Positions 36,843-44,714 of a stretch of 64,000 nt of DNA are shown piece by piece. Position 1 is the stretch's first letter, and each line of letters opens with the position of its first letter. A program made the translations under genes and the position numbers. Source of the DNA: Hallella multisaccharivorax DSM 17128 (GTDB taxonomy: Bacteria > Bacteroidota > Bacteroidia > Bacteroidales > Bacteroidaceae); contig NZ_GL945017.1 of assembly GCF_000218235.1 (NCBI RefSeq), forward strand, positions 2,067,775-2,131,774, read 5' to 3'. Below the pieces are notes generated by a model. It had not been told where the DNA came from, did not search any database, and worked only from the letters and a program-made list of their open reading frames with translations.

Positions 36843-38837
36843 ATGCAAGAAAAGGAAAAAGAAAAAGAGGCCGTGCAGCTGCCCGACAACGCGTTTCGCG
36901 AACTGAAACCGGGAGAAGACTACACACCCATTATGCGGCCGGATAAGATCTATCCGGAGGTCAACACGTGGTCAGTGACGTGGGGTATCGTCATGGCGAT
37001 GCTCTTTTCTGCCGCTGCTGCGTATTTAGGATTGAAGGTAGGCCAGGTGTTTGAGGCTGCCATCCCTATCGCCATCATCGCCGTTGGCGTGAGCACTGCA
37101 GCCAAGCGCAACAACGCATTGGGCGAGAACGTCATCATACAAAGTATCGGGGCCTGCTCGGGAGCCGTAGTGGCCGGCGCCATCTTCACGCTTCCGGCCA
37201 TCTATATATTGCAGGCTAAGTACCCCGAGATGACGTCTTCTTTCCTCAAGATGTTTTTCGCCTCTGCCTTAGGCGGCGTGTTGGGCATCCTTTTCCTTAT
37301 CCCTTTTCGCAAATACTTTGTCAGTGACATGCACGGCAAATACCCCTTTCCTGAAGCTACAGCCACTACACAGGTGCTCGTGTCGGGCGAGAAAGGCGGC
37401 GATCAGGCCAAGCCCTTGCTCGTCGCCGGCATTGTAGGCGGCCTCTACGATTTTATTGTCTCAACTTTCGGATGGTGGAATGAGAACTTCACGTCGCGCG
37501 TTATCGGTCTCGGACAGGAGCTTGCCGACAAAGCAAAGCTCGTTTTCAAAGTCAATACGGGCGCGGCAGTGCTCGGTCTGGGTTATATTGTCGGACTGAA
37601 ATATGCTCTTTACATCACGTTAGGCTCATTGACCGTGTGGTGGCTCATCGTACCTGGAATGTCTTTCATCTTCCACGATCAAGTACTTAATATGTGGGAT
37701 CCCACCATCACTGCCACTGTCGGCACAATGGCCCCTGAGGAAATCTTCAAAGCCTATGCACGTTCAATTGGTATCGGCGGCATCGCCATGGCAGGTATCA
37801 TCGGCATCATCAAGAGCTGGGGCATCATTCGTGGGGCTGTAAGCCTTGCCTCGAAAGAGCTCAAGGACAACAGTGCCGGAGCCGCAATGGTGAAGCGCAC
37901 GCAGCGTGACATTCCCTTCAAAGTCATCGCCATCGGATCCATGGTCACCTTGCTCATCACTTTCATCTTCTTTTGGCTTGGAGTTATGCAGGGTAACCTT
38001 GTCTTTGCGGTTGTCGGCATCCTGCTTGTCACGGTCATTGCCTTTCTTTTCACCACCGTCGCTGCCAATGCCATTGCCATCGTGGGCAGCAATCCTGTGT
38101 CGGGCATGACGCTCATGACACTCATTCTCGCCTCCGTGGTAATGGTGGCTGTCGGTTTGCGCGGTCCCTCCGGCATGCTGGCCGCTCTGATCATGGGTGG
38201 CGTGGTCTGCACAGCCCTGTCGATGGCCGGCAGTTTCATTACAGACCTAAAGATTGGCTACTGGCTTGGCACGACACCAGCCAAGCAGGAGACCTGGAAG
38301 TTTCTCGGCACCATCATCAGCGCAGCAACCGTCGTCGGCGTGATGATCGTGTTGAACAAGACCTATGGCTTCGCCAGTGGCAAGCTCGCCGCTCCGCAGG
38401 CTAACGCCATGGCCGCCGTCATCGACCCGCTCATGAACGGTGTAGAGGCCCCATGGATTCTTTACACCATCGGTGCTGTTATCGCCATCGTGCTCGACCG
38501 TTGCCATATCCCCGCATTGGCCTTCGCACTGGGCATGTTCATTCCCTTGGAACTCAACGTCCCACTGGTCGTAGGTGGAGCCATCAATCGGTTTGTTACC
38601 ACAAGATCAAAAGACGCAGCCGTCAACAAGGCTCGTGGAGAGAAAGGCACACTCATAGCCAGTGGCTTCATCGCCGGCGGCGCACTGATGGGCGTAGTCT
38701 CCGCCCTGTTAAAGTTCGGCGGTATTGAGCTCTCCGTGGCCGATCAATGGTGGAGCAATCCGCTCTCAGAGATGACCTCTCTCCTTGCCTATGTCTGCCT
38801 CATCTGCTATTTTATCAAAGCCACAAGGGTGAAGTAG
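36843..38837 (+). CDS. OPT family oligopeptide transporter
   Basis: A 664-residue transporter with about 14-16 helices. Typical OPT segments are SVTWGIVMAMLFSAAAAYLGLKVGQVFEAAIPIAI near the start, NALGENVIIQSIGACSGAVVAG and KYPFPEATATTQVL. It is a proton-coupled carrier of small peptides or metal chelates; substrate unknown. It begins with a Lys/Glu-rich cytosolic stretch (QEKEKEKEAVQ) and appears to be a single-gene unit. Confidence 0.92.
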   Translation: MQEKEKEKEAVQLPDNAFRELKPGEDYTPIMRPDKIYPEVNTWSVTWGIVMAMLFSAAAAYLGLKVGQVFEAAIPIAIIAVGVSTAAKRNNALGENVIIQSIGACSGAVVAGAIFTLPAIYILQAKYPEMTSSFLKMFFASALGGVLGILFLIPFRKYFVSDMHGKYPFPEATATTQVLVSGEKGGDQAKPLLVAGIVGGLYDFIVSTFGWWNENFTSRVIGLGQELADKAKLVFKVNTGAAVLGLGYIVGLKYALYITLGSLTVWWLIVPGMSFIFHDQVLNMWDPTITATVGTMAPEEIFKAYARSIGIGGIAMAGIIGIIKSWGIIRGAVSLASKELKDNSAGAAMVKRTQRDIPFKVIAIGSMVTLLITFIFFWLGVMQGNLVFAVVGILLVTVIAFLFTTVAANAIAIVGSNPVSGMTLMTLILASVVMVAVGLRGPSGMLAALIMGGVVCTALSMAGSFITDLKIGYWLGTTPAKQETWKFLGTIISAATVVGVMIVLNKTYGFASGKLAAPQANAMAAVIDPLMNGVEAPWILYTIGAVIAIVLDRCHIPALAFALGMFIPLELNVPLVVGGAINRFVTTRSKDAAVNKARGEKGTLIASGFIAGGALMGVVSALLKFGGIELSVADQWWSNPLSEMTSLLAYVCLICYFIKATRVK

Positions 38838-38890
38838 GTAGCCTGAATTAGACCTCCTTGGCTCTTGCTATCCCGTTAACGGCGTAGAGG

Positions 38891-39039
38891 CATTGCCTTT
38901 ACACTGTAATCGCATTGCCTCTACACTGTAATCGCATTGCCTTTACACTGTAATCACATTGCCTTTACACTGTAATCGCATTGCCTTTACACTGTAATCG
39001 CATTGCCTTTACACTGTAATCGCATTGCCTTTACACTGT
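38891..39039. repeat. 22-bp repeat family copy 4 (six units plus a partial)
   Basis: Six nearly identical 22-bp units beginning CATTGCCTTTACACTG, with one TCTACAC and one ATCACATT variant, and a truncated seventh that runs directly into an integrase remnant. No spacers, hence not CRISPR. Confidence 0.93.
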
Positions 39040-39256
39040 TTGCTCCAAGACTTTCAAGAACGGCGATCAAAATCTGTATCTTGACATCTACCGTAACGGC
39101 ACACGCCATTATGAGTTTCTCAAACTCTATCTCATCAAGGGCAATTCCGCTGAGATACGCGAACGTAGTGAGAACACGCTCCGTGCTAAAAGAATCAATT
39201 CCAGTCACTCTCCCACGTCTTTAAGCCAAAACAGCCCCATATATGGCTATTATTGA
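39038..39256 (+). pseudogene. Remnant of a tyrosine recombinase (arm-binding N-terminus)
   Basis: An open frame without a start codon reads SKTFKNGDQNLYLDIYRNG, then RHYEFLKLYLIKGNSAEIRE and RSENTLRAKRI before a stop at 39254. This matches the N-terminal arm-DNA-binding domain of Bacteroidetes phage/transposon integrases (LDIYxNGxRxYEFLKLYL...ExNxETLxxAxxIxxKR). The catalytic domain is gone. The seventh unit of the repeat array abuts it, as if the array replaced the 5' end. Confidence 0.72.
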
Positions 39257-39398
39257 TTCAAAATACCAATGATAGTAGAATAAACCCTGTCACGACAGTC
39301 TGTTTGAATCACATACTATCTTTCACTTAAATAGAAGGGCAAATTAAATTTTTCAATACTTTTTTATCCAAAAGTTAATCAGTATCAATTCTTTTTCT

Positions 39399-39406
39399 TA
39401 AATTTG
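39399..39406 (+). promoter_or_regulatory. TAnnTTTG promoter of leader RNA A
   Basis: TAAATTTG; the predicted start of the transcript is near 39412. The 140 nt between this box and the integrase remnant is AT-rich with no feature seen. Confidence 0.6.
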
Positions 39407-39411
39407 CAAAC

Positions 39412-39782
39412 GAGAACCATGCTCAAAGCCCTAAAAGGATAACTGCAATCAATGCAGAAGTCCACTGAAGGGCGGGGAAAGATGCTCTGTAAGAGCGTTT
39501 TAGCAAATGGGGATCATTTTATGATTAAGGCGTTTACTTGACGCTTTGTTCTTGACGTCTGAAAACTTCGCAAACTTTCAAGATGTCGTCGAAAGCAAAG
39601 CAACGGTAGATGCTCATGGGTGTGTAATCACCAAGCCGGAGGTATGCCTTATTCTAAGTAAGGTATGCCAAAGGTGAGGAAGTACATATCGGCGTGGGCT
39701 TCTGCGTTGCTCGTTCAGACGACATCGGGCAATGCGAAGGCCTTCAGACGTGGAACGGGTAACAAGAGTTCCACGCTTTTTT
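39412..39782 (+). ncRNA. Structured RNA A, leader of truncated upxY
   Basis: A roughly 370-nt non-coding segment bounded by a TAnnTTTG box and an intrinsic terminator. It holds conserved blocks in this order: AAGGCGTTT (39527), ACGCTTTG (39541), CAAAGCAA (39596), GGCGTGGGCTT (39691), GCGTTGCTCGTT (39704), ACGTGGAACG (39748). The same blocks, same order, occur in RNA B at 42095-42419 minus. CTTTG (39544) can pair with CAAAG (39596). GGCTTCTGCGTTGCTCG can pair with CGGGCAATGCGAAGGCC to form a long hairpin (about 39697-39745). The upxY ATG follows 17 nt after the T-run with no promoter between. Confidence 0.7.
39749..39781 (+). terminator. Terminator/attenuator at the 3' end of RNA A
   Basis: CGTGGAAC (39749-39756) pairs with GTTCCACG (39768-39775) around an 11-nt loop, followed by CTTTTTTC. 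Confidence 0.8.
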
Positions 39783-39798
39783 CATAGCCGGACTAAAA

Positions 39799-40200
39799 AT
39801 GAATATGGACACGTTGCCTAATGTGGACAACCGACGGAGCGGTAATTTATCTCCCTGTGCTCGAATAAATACTTGCACGATCTCCAGTAACAACATTTCT
39901 GGGGTGTCGGTAGAGAATGCCCCTAACGAAAAAGCATATTGGTACGTTCTCCGTGTCTCTTACCACCGTGAACAAAAAGCATATGAGTGGCTGACAAGTC
40001 AAGGGATAGAGGTCTATCTCCCGCTTCACTTCGTTAAAAAGGAAGTGGATGGTAAATTAAAGCGGGTACAGGAACCTTTGCTTCCCAACCTGATCTTTGT
40101 CCACACCCTACTCTCCAAGCTATCTGCTCTGATAAACTCAGTAGCCAACACCACCCTTAGTTTCTATTTAGGCGCTCATCTCACAACAATTAGCAATTAA
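39799..40200 (+). pseudogene. Truncated UpxY-type transcription antiterminator
   Basis: A 133-residue product. Residues about 46-101 (KAYWYVLRVSYHREQKAYEW ... PNLIFVH) match the NusG N-terminal domain of UpxY/RfaH-like antiterminators that open capsular polysaccharide operons in Bacteroidales. After SVANTTLSFY the text becomes LGAHLTTISN and stops, so the second half including the KOW region is missing. No polysaccharide genes follow. The first 45 residues are a non-conserved extension. It is best seen as the left scar of a lost glycan locus, though the truncated protein might still be made. Confidence 0.75.
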
Positions 40201-40225
40201 ATTTGGAGAACGTTTTGAAATTATG

Positions 40226-40620
40226 TAACTTTGGCTCGGAAGAAGGCTCCTCATCTGGAAAACACGATTATAAATCGTGTCTCCCATCTGAGGTTAAAGA
40301 TATAAAGATTACAGCCTTGACACAGTTCGATTTACACTACCGATGAAATAGTTTTTTCTGGGTGGACTGACAAGAGGAATCGAACCTCTTTTTCTCCGAA
40401 CAGAAATGTACCTACTACAGTCAGTCTTTTTCGAGAAGGTTAATCAAGTGCCTACTTTCGGTTATACGAATATGTTTCCTTTATGTCTTCGTATGCACCT
40501 AAGAGATTGCAGTTGAGATTTATCTCATTCGCAATATTCGGTTGCTAATAGTACTGCATCGCATCTCTATTCAAGGATAGTAAACTTGTCACTAATTGTG
40601 ATACTAACCACAATTTTTTA
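40226..40620 (+). ncRNA. Candidate non-coding transcription unit C
   Basis: TAACTTTG at 40226-40233 is a promoter-like box. A 45-nt hairpin follows (40249-40293): CCTCA/TGAGG, TGG/CCA and ACACGATT/AATCGTGT with small symmetric internal loops. The unit then spans the cloverleaf-like palindrome at 40365-40426, hairpins ATACGAA/TTCGTAT and ATTGC-GAGAT/ATCTC-GCAAT, and ends in AATTGTG / CACAATT followed by TTTT (40594-40619). No protein-coding frame is convincing in this 540-nt gap. Expression is an inference from these sites. Confidence 0.5.
40365..40426 (-). other. 62-nt tRNA-like cloverleaf
   Basis: Read on the minus strand: acceptor GACTGAC / GTCAGTC (7 perfect pairs), D-arm TGTA-GTAGG-TACA, anticodon-like arm TTTCT-GTTCGG-AGAAA, T-arm AGAGG-TTCGATT-CCTCT. 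The T-loop TTCGATT fits the tRNA consensus and the D-loop has GG. It lacks the normal linkers, has a 6-nt anticodon loop and no CCA (CACCC follows), so it cannot be a standard tRNA. The palindromic design also folds on the plus strand. Confidence 0.6.
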
Positions 40621-40741
40621 GCAGCTTGAGCCCACTTCTCTGGCTCAAGCTACTTTCTGAAAAATTTATTCATTTTCATACTGATAATTGAGTTTATGAC
40701 CTCTGCACGTCAGGCTTAGCTTTGGTCGATTAGTTGCCTGT

Positions 40742-42046
40742 TTATTTTGCAATATTCCAAGGGAATACATATTTTGCTCCATTGATGTCTATCACAACAT
40801 CCATAGTATCACCCTTACTGCGCTTTATGTTGATATATCCAGATATGGCTTGTCCTGGATAAATTGTTGTTCTTTTTAAATACCCTTCTTGTTTTATTTC
40901 TCTTTCTTGTAAAAGAGCATTTTCATAATTCGCCATACGATTGCTTGCTATAACTTGTGCTTGATATGCTGCTGCCCCATCATATGTTACAGTGTGAGAG
41001 GTGGTAGAAGAATTACCATGATACGAACTATTCCCATTGTAACTACCATAGGCATATCCTCCAGAACCATAAGCATAAGCGTTACCATATGAATTTGAAT
41101 AGCCATTATAAGAAGTGTTTGTTTGTGTTGTGGAACTTGAATAACCAGCACCTGCAGCCGCAAGTCCTTCAGCAATACCAGCAAATGCCATATTCCAATT
41201 CTGAGTTCTTCTTACTTTTCGCATATATTTATCTGAGGAATATACCTCTAATGCAACCTCCTGACCATTTGCTTTTTTGAGCGTTGAAGTTATCTTGCCT
41301 GGGTCAAAATCAATGGGGACAATAGAGTTGTTAGACACAACTATAGATATTTGATACCATTTTCCATAATCTTTTACTTGAGTGTTGGTCATGGCTACCA
41401 TCAGTCCATTCTTTATATAGTATGGCCATGCTGCTCCATCCTTGTATTCAGTTTTCTTCTCATACTGAGATGGAGATTCCCATATAGGTGTGTTGTCACT
41501 TATACGGAATTTTCCACCAAAGCCATCTTTGTTTGAAAGAATATAGTAGTCATAGCGAGGATTACCATCTAACATCTCGGTTTGTGAACACATGTCACCC
41601 TTTTCGTCAAATTGAGTAATAATGCCATTGGGTTTTCCATTTTTCATTGTACAATGGAGTTTTATGAGTCCATTTTCATAATATGCTGTATAGTCTCCCT
41701 CTTCTATTCCGTTATGTCTATAGCCTTTCTGTTCAATTATTCCAGACTTATAATAATTTGTCCATTCTCCATCCATTACAGATTTTGAGTCATCATATTT
41801 GTCAATGCTAATGTAACCACCTTCAGATTGCAGTTCTCCCGTAACATAATAATCTCTAAATCGCTTGCCAAAGTTAGAATCGGCATTCCCGCTAAGGATG
41901 CGATAATAAGAAGCAAATGATTTTGACTCAACTCCTTTCCAATTCTTGTCATAGAAAAGAGTATCTTGCTTAGATTGCGCAAATAGAGAACTTGCACAGA
42001 ATAAGCAAATAGAAATTACTAAACTCTTTTTCATTTTAAACTTCAT
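40742..42046 (-). CDS. Secreted MORN-type repeat protein with Gly/Ser/Tyr tract
   Basis: A 434-residue protein with a signal peptide (SLVISICLFCASSLFAQ). Residues about 60-160 contain YwqK/MORN-2-like repeats (GEWTNYYKSGIIEQKGYRHNG, GDYTAYYENGLIKLHCTMKNGKPNG). Residues about 300-360 are a low-complexity Ser/Asn/Tyr/Gly segment. The C-terminus is a small beta domain (IYPGQAISGYINIKR). Base composition is more AT-rich than in the core genes. It starts at 42046 or at the ATG at 42034. RNA B and its terminator lie directly upstream with no separate promoter. Confidence 0.8.
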   Translation of the reverse strand: MKFKMKKSLVISICLFCASSLFAQSKQDTLFYDKNWKGVESKSFASYYRILSGNADSNFGKRFRDYYVTGELQSEGGYISIDKYDDSKSVMDGEWTNYYKSGIIEQKGYRHNGIEEGDYTAYYENGLIKLHCTMKNGKPNGIITQFDEKGDMCSQTEMLDGNPRYDYYILSNKDGFGGKFRISDNTPIWESPSQYEKKTEYKDGAAWPYYIKNGLMVAMTNTQVKDYGKWYQISIVVSNNSIVPIDFDPGKITSTLKKANGQEVALEVYSSDKYMRKVRRTQNWNMAFAGIAEGLAAAGAGYSSSTTQTNTSYNGYSNSYGNAYAYGSGGYAYGSYNGNSSYHGNSSTTSHTVTYDGAAAYQAQVIASNRMANYENALLQEREIKQEGYLKRTTIYPGQAISGYINIKRSKGDTMDVVIDINGAKYVFPWNIAK

Positions 42047-42094
42047 TTTTGGCTGCGCTCCTACAGCGAGTTAATAAGTATTGTTATACATACG

Positions 42095-42419
42095 AAAAAG
42101 CGCGGAGCCTATTTTCTGTCACTCGTTCCACGTGTAGAGGCTCTGGCATCGCCCAATTTGTCGAAACGAGCAACGCCGAAAGCCCCACGCCAGTGTAAGT
42201 ATATAGTAAACTCTCTTGACAACAACCGACGAAACGATAAGCCAATGAGAGCTGTATATAATACACCTCATGAGGCGTTCTGCATTGCTTTGTTTTTGAC
42301 AAATTGTGTCGTGAACTGCCAGATTCCTACACGTCAAAACCAAAGCGTACAAAAACGCCTTATACCATATGTATGTCTGCCCGACCTCTGCCCATCGGGG
42401 CTTCCGGTATGGGTATAGA
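42095..42419 (-). ncRNA. Structured RNA B, paralog of RNA A, upstream of the MORN-type gene
   Basis: A minus-strand segment of about 325 nt starting after TATCTTTG (42425-42432) and ending in a terminator: CGTGGA (42127-42132) pairing with TCCGCG (42101-42106), then CTTTTTCG. Conserved blocks shared with RNA A, in the same order: AAGGCGTTT (42361-42353), ACGCTTTG (42348-42341), CAAAGCAA (42292-42285), GCGTTGCTCGTT (42176-42165), ACGTGGAACG (42133-42124). Core length is 228 nt against 221 nt in A. TTTTGAC and GTCAAAA between the second and third blocks can pair. The coding gene starts 48 nt after the T-run. Confidence 0.7.
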
Positions 42420-42590
42420 CGATACAAAGATAACACTTTTACCTTGAAAACCACTTTGTTTGGCTGGCAAAGTATTATTTTAAGGTCTGATTTAACATTA
42501 TTAAATATAAATATGTCAAAGAAATCCACTTTTGCGTGATTTTTCTTGCTAAAAAAAAATGTATTATCAATGATTATTCGTATCTTTGCA

Positions 42591-42598
42591 GCGTCAGT
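42591..42598 (+). promoter_or_regulatory. TAnnTTTG promoter of the interrupted Abi gene
   Basis: TATCTTTG upstream of the Abi start at 42675. The 160 nt between this box and the RNA B promoter is AT-rich and featureless. Confidence 0.5.
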
Positions 42599-42674
42599 TC
42601 CCACCAAACCTCTCAACGATGCTCAAATGCGTGGGACTTTTTTGTATATATACATTCACTCTCAAAATACGCTA

Positions 42675-42893
42675 ATGGAAAGATTACCGCATTTCACGAA
42701 ACATTATATGACAGAGACAGACTTGGTGGCTCTGTTGGAAAGTCGCGGACTTGTCATTTCCGATGAAGCCAAAGCGGTACGGTATTTGGAGAGCATCGGG
42801 TACTATCGCCTTTCCGCTTATATGTACCCTTTCTTGAAAGTTCCAAAAGAAACCCATCAGTATAAAGAAGGAACAACTTTTCGGCGCATATGC
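42675..42893 (+). pseudogene. Abi family (Abi_2/AbiD-F type) gene, 5' fragment
   Basis: The first 70 or so residues read MERLPHFTKHYMTETDLVAL, ESRGLVISDEAKAVRYLESI and GYYRLSAYMYPF, which is the N-terminus of the Abi_2 family of phage abortive-infection proteins (LxxRGLxIxDxxxAxxxLxxIGYYRLSxYxYPF). An in-frame ATG also exists at 42627. The gene is interrupted just after KEGTTF: an insertion sequence begins at 42894. Beyond that element the flank is not Abi but the end of a group II intron, so the 3' part had been lost before the insertion. Confidence 0.8.
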
Positions 42894-42973
42894 AAAGTTC
42901 CGTGGAAGGGCTACCTAAAAAATCTTGAATACCCTGTACATGAAAAGGTAAAGTTTAGTACCTTTGCACCGTC

Positions 42974-43426
42974 ATGACATATACAGAAGATAAGGAGTTA
43001 AAGCTATACAAGTTCTTTGCCGATTTCTTTTTGCCGGCAGGGATGCTTGATTATTTTGAGTTAGAGAGAATGGTAGAAAGTTCCCCCTCAAGGGAAACTA
43101 TTGCTAAGGGTGCAGAATATTCCAGCATACTTGACATTTACCTGAAGGAGCTTGACAACCGTGACGAGTCCCAACAAGACTTACAGATGAACGGCTACAC
43201 CGAGTACACAACAATAGAGGACTTTCCCATACGCGACAGAAAGGTTCGTCTCCATATACGCCGCAGAAGATGGCTTGATAAGGACGGCAAAAGTATTATC
43301 ATAAGCGCATATCGCATTAAAGAAGACGGTTCCCGCTACTCACCGGAGTTTGCGGCTTTTTTAAAAGAAGCGCATGGACTCGACACCAGTCACGGCGAGA
43401 AGCTTGGGGAGAACGTACTACGTTAA
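42974..43426 (+). CDS. ISAon1-type transposase, N-terminal region protein
   Basis: A 150-residue product (MTYTEDKELKLYKFFADFFL ...) with a central basic DNA-binding-like stretch (IRDRKVRLHIRRRRWLDKDGK) and a C-terminus HGLDTSHGEKLGENVLR. It overlaps the larger transposase frame by 53 nt in the +1 frame, so the two may be fused by a programmed shift. Eight nt separate the start from the promoter box. Confidence 0.8.
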   Translation: MTYTEDKELKLYKFFADFFLPAGMLDYFELERMVESSPSRETIAKGAEYSSILDIYLKELDNRDESQQDLQMNGYTEYTTIEDFPIRDRKVRLHIRRRRWLDKDGKSIIISAYRIKEDGSRYSPEFAAFLKEAHGLDTSHGEKLGENVLR

Positions 43427-44441
43427 CGGCGACAATCTCGGGCGGATCTATAAGAACCATCTGAGCGGTTACGCGGATGACAAACATAAGGAACTGTACA
43501 TAAAATGGGCTCTCAACGTTAAAAACATGGGCATTCACCTTGGCATAGATGAGACAAAAATCGGGTGCAATGTCTATACGATACTCATCAACAAGGACGC
43601 GCATGGTCATGCGGGAACCATCATTGCTTATAGCGTAAGTACACAAATAAGAACGGTATCTGATATACTGCTTAAAATATCCAAGGATCTGAGAGACAAT
43701 GTGTTAGAGGTCACAATGGATTTTTCTGACAGTATGCGTGGCATCGTCAAGACGTGTTTCTCTCAGGCCAGGATAACCCTTGACTGCTTCCATGTGATGA
43801 AGATGATATGTGACGCTGTAGAGGAAAGAAGACTGCGCTGCAAGCGTGAAGCCATAAAGGAGCTGAACAAGCTCAGAGCCGCCTTTAAAAAGAAATTGAA
43901 GAAATTATCCGAACGGCGTTCCAAGTATAGAAAAGGCCATCCAAAGAGATATAAGGGGCACAAGCGTGGCAGGAAGCCGACGAGAAAGTTCAAGGTGCCC
44001 AAGATGTCCAATGGTGAAACTCTGTTGGATGTTATGATTAGAAGTCGGGCTCAACTTATGGAAAGTGACGACAAATGGAACGAGAATCAAAAGAAGAGAT
44101 ATAATGTAATCAAGAACAAGTACCCTGAGGTTGCAAGGGACTACGAACTGCTGAGCTTCATACGCAGCATATTCAGGAACAGAAAACTGGATCGGGAGGC
44201 AGCAAGAATTAAATTATATGAGTGGTATGACAAGGTCAAAAAGTGTACATCACGGGAGATGAAGTCAGCAAGAGATCTCATCAAGACCAGGGAGGAGGAT
44301 ATACTCAATTATTTTATAGACAGATCTTCCAATGCCTTATCTGAATCATTAAACTCAAGAATCAAAAGGTTCTTAGCTCAAAGCAACGGAACCAAGGATA
44401 CTGCTTTTTTCATGTATAGGGCATTCAAGATTTTTGGGTAG
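43374..44441 (+). CDS. ISL3-family-like DDE transposase
   Basis: A 355-residue transposase. MGIHLGIDETKIGCNVYTIL supplies the first catalytic Asp, LEVTMDFSDSMRGIVKTCF with ITLDCFHVMKMI the second (the DxFHV signature of the ISL3 DDE fold), and the C-terminal SNALSESLNSRIKRF the Glu. A Lys/Arg-rich insertion lies at about 180-220 (SERRSKYRKGHPKRYKGHKR). It ends within the right inverted repeat. The frame looks intact, so the element may be mobile. Confidence 0.85.
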   Translation: MDSTPVTARSLGRTYYVNGDNLGRIYKNHLSGYADDKHKELYIKWALNVKNMGIHLGIDETKIGCNVYTILINKDAHGHAGTIIAYSVSTQIRTVSDILLKISKDLRDNVLEVTMDFSDSMRGIVKTCFSQARITLDCFHVMKMICDAVEERRLRCKREAIKELNKLRAAFKKKLKKLSERRSKYRKGHPKRYKGHKRGRKPTRKFKVPKMSNGETLLDVMIRSRAQLMESDDKWNENQKKRYNVIKNKYPEVARDYELLSFIRSIFRNRKLDREAARIKLYEWYDKVKKCTSREMKSARDLIKTREEDILNYFIDRSSNALSESLNSRIKRFLAQSNGTKDTAFFMYRAFKIFG

Positions 44442-44466
44442 CCCTTCCACGGAACTTTGCATATGC

Positions 44467-44560
44467 GCCGTATACTTGCCTGTCTGATGAATATGCCAAA
44501 TGGTTACCATAAAAGAGGAACCACCGTATGCCGAACGGCACGTACGGTGGTGTGAGAGAT
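44467..44560 (+). mobile_element. 3' scrap of a second group II intron
   Basis: The first part encodes the end of an intron reverse transcriptase (AYAPYTCLSDEYAKWLP, then stop, similar in position to AAGYATLMGTYLEWHP of the clpB-side intron; the codons begin in the duplicated octamer). It is followed by a domain V hairpin at 44517-44553 (GAACCACCGTATGCC ... GGCACGTACGGTGGTG), nearly the same fold as at 32557. Nothing of domains I-IV remains. Confidence 0.75.
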
Positions 44561-44643
44561 CTGCATCAATCATAACAATTCATCTAATAAATAATGTAGA
44601 AAAAGAAAAACGAAGTTTTTTTTTGAAAAAAAAGACCGAAAAG

Positions 44644-44674
44644 TTTGCTGATAGGGAAAAAAGCAGTACCTTTG
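44644..44674 (+). promoter_or_regulatory. Promoter of the tRNA cluster
   Basis: TTTG (44644-44647) and TACCTTTG (44667-44674) spaced by 19 nt match the full Bacteroidetes promoter; the first tRNA starts about 40 nt downstream. Confidence 0.7.
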
Positions 44675-44714
44675 CACACGCATTCAGGGGAATGCTTCTC
44701 TCAATGAGAACGAT

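Larger units (their letters stand above)
42886..44466 (+). mobile_element. Complete ISL3-like (ISAon1-type) insertion sequence with target duplication
   Basis: The element spans 42894-44458 (1565 bp). Its ends are long imperfect inverted repeats beginning AAAGTTCCGTGGAAGGGCTA and matching at about 48 of 52 positions. The flanks are identical 8-bp GCATATGC (42886-42893 and 44459-44466). The inferred empty site CGGCGCATATGCGCCG is a 16-bp palindrome with the duplicated octamer at its centre. Two overlapping transposase frames lie inside, with a TACCTTTG box at 42959-42966. Confidence 0.85.

Noticed and set aside
39003..39224. Frame through the repeat array into the integrase remnant
   Set aside because: It uses the wrong phase: the frame from 39038 gives the integrase arm domain, and this one gives no similarity.
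40623..40651. Perfect 10-bp hairpin AGCTTGAGCC / GGCTCAAGCT as terminator of the MORN-type gene
   Set aside because: There is no T-run on the minus strand after the stem, so termination is not supported; it may be only a palindrome.
42119..42616. 165-codon minus-strand frame overlapping RNA B and the Abi promoter
   Set aside because: It crosses two promoter boxes and the conserved RNA blocks; conservation with RNA A follows nucleotide blocks and spacing, not codons.
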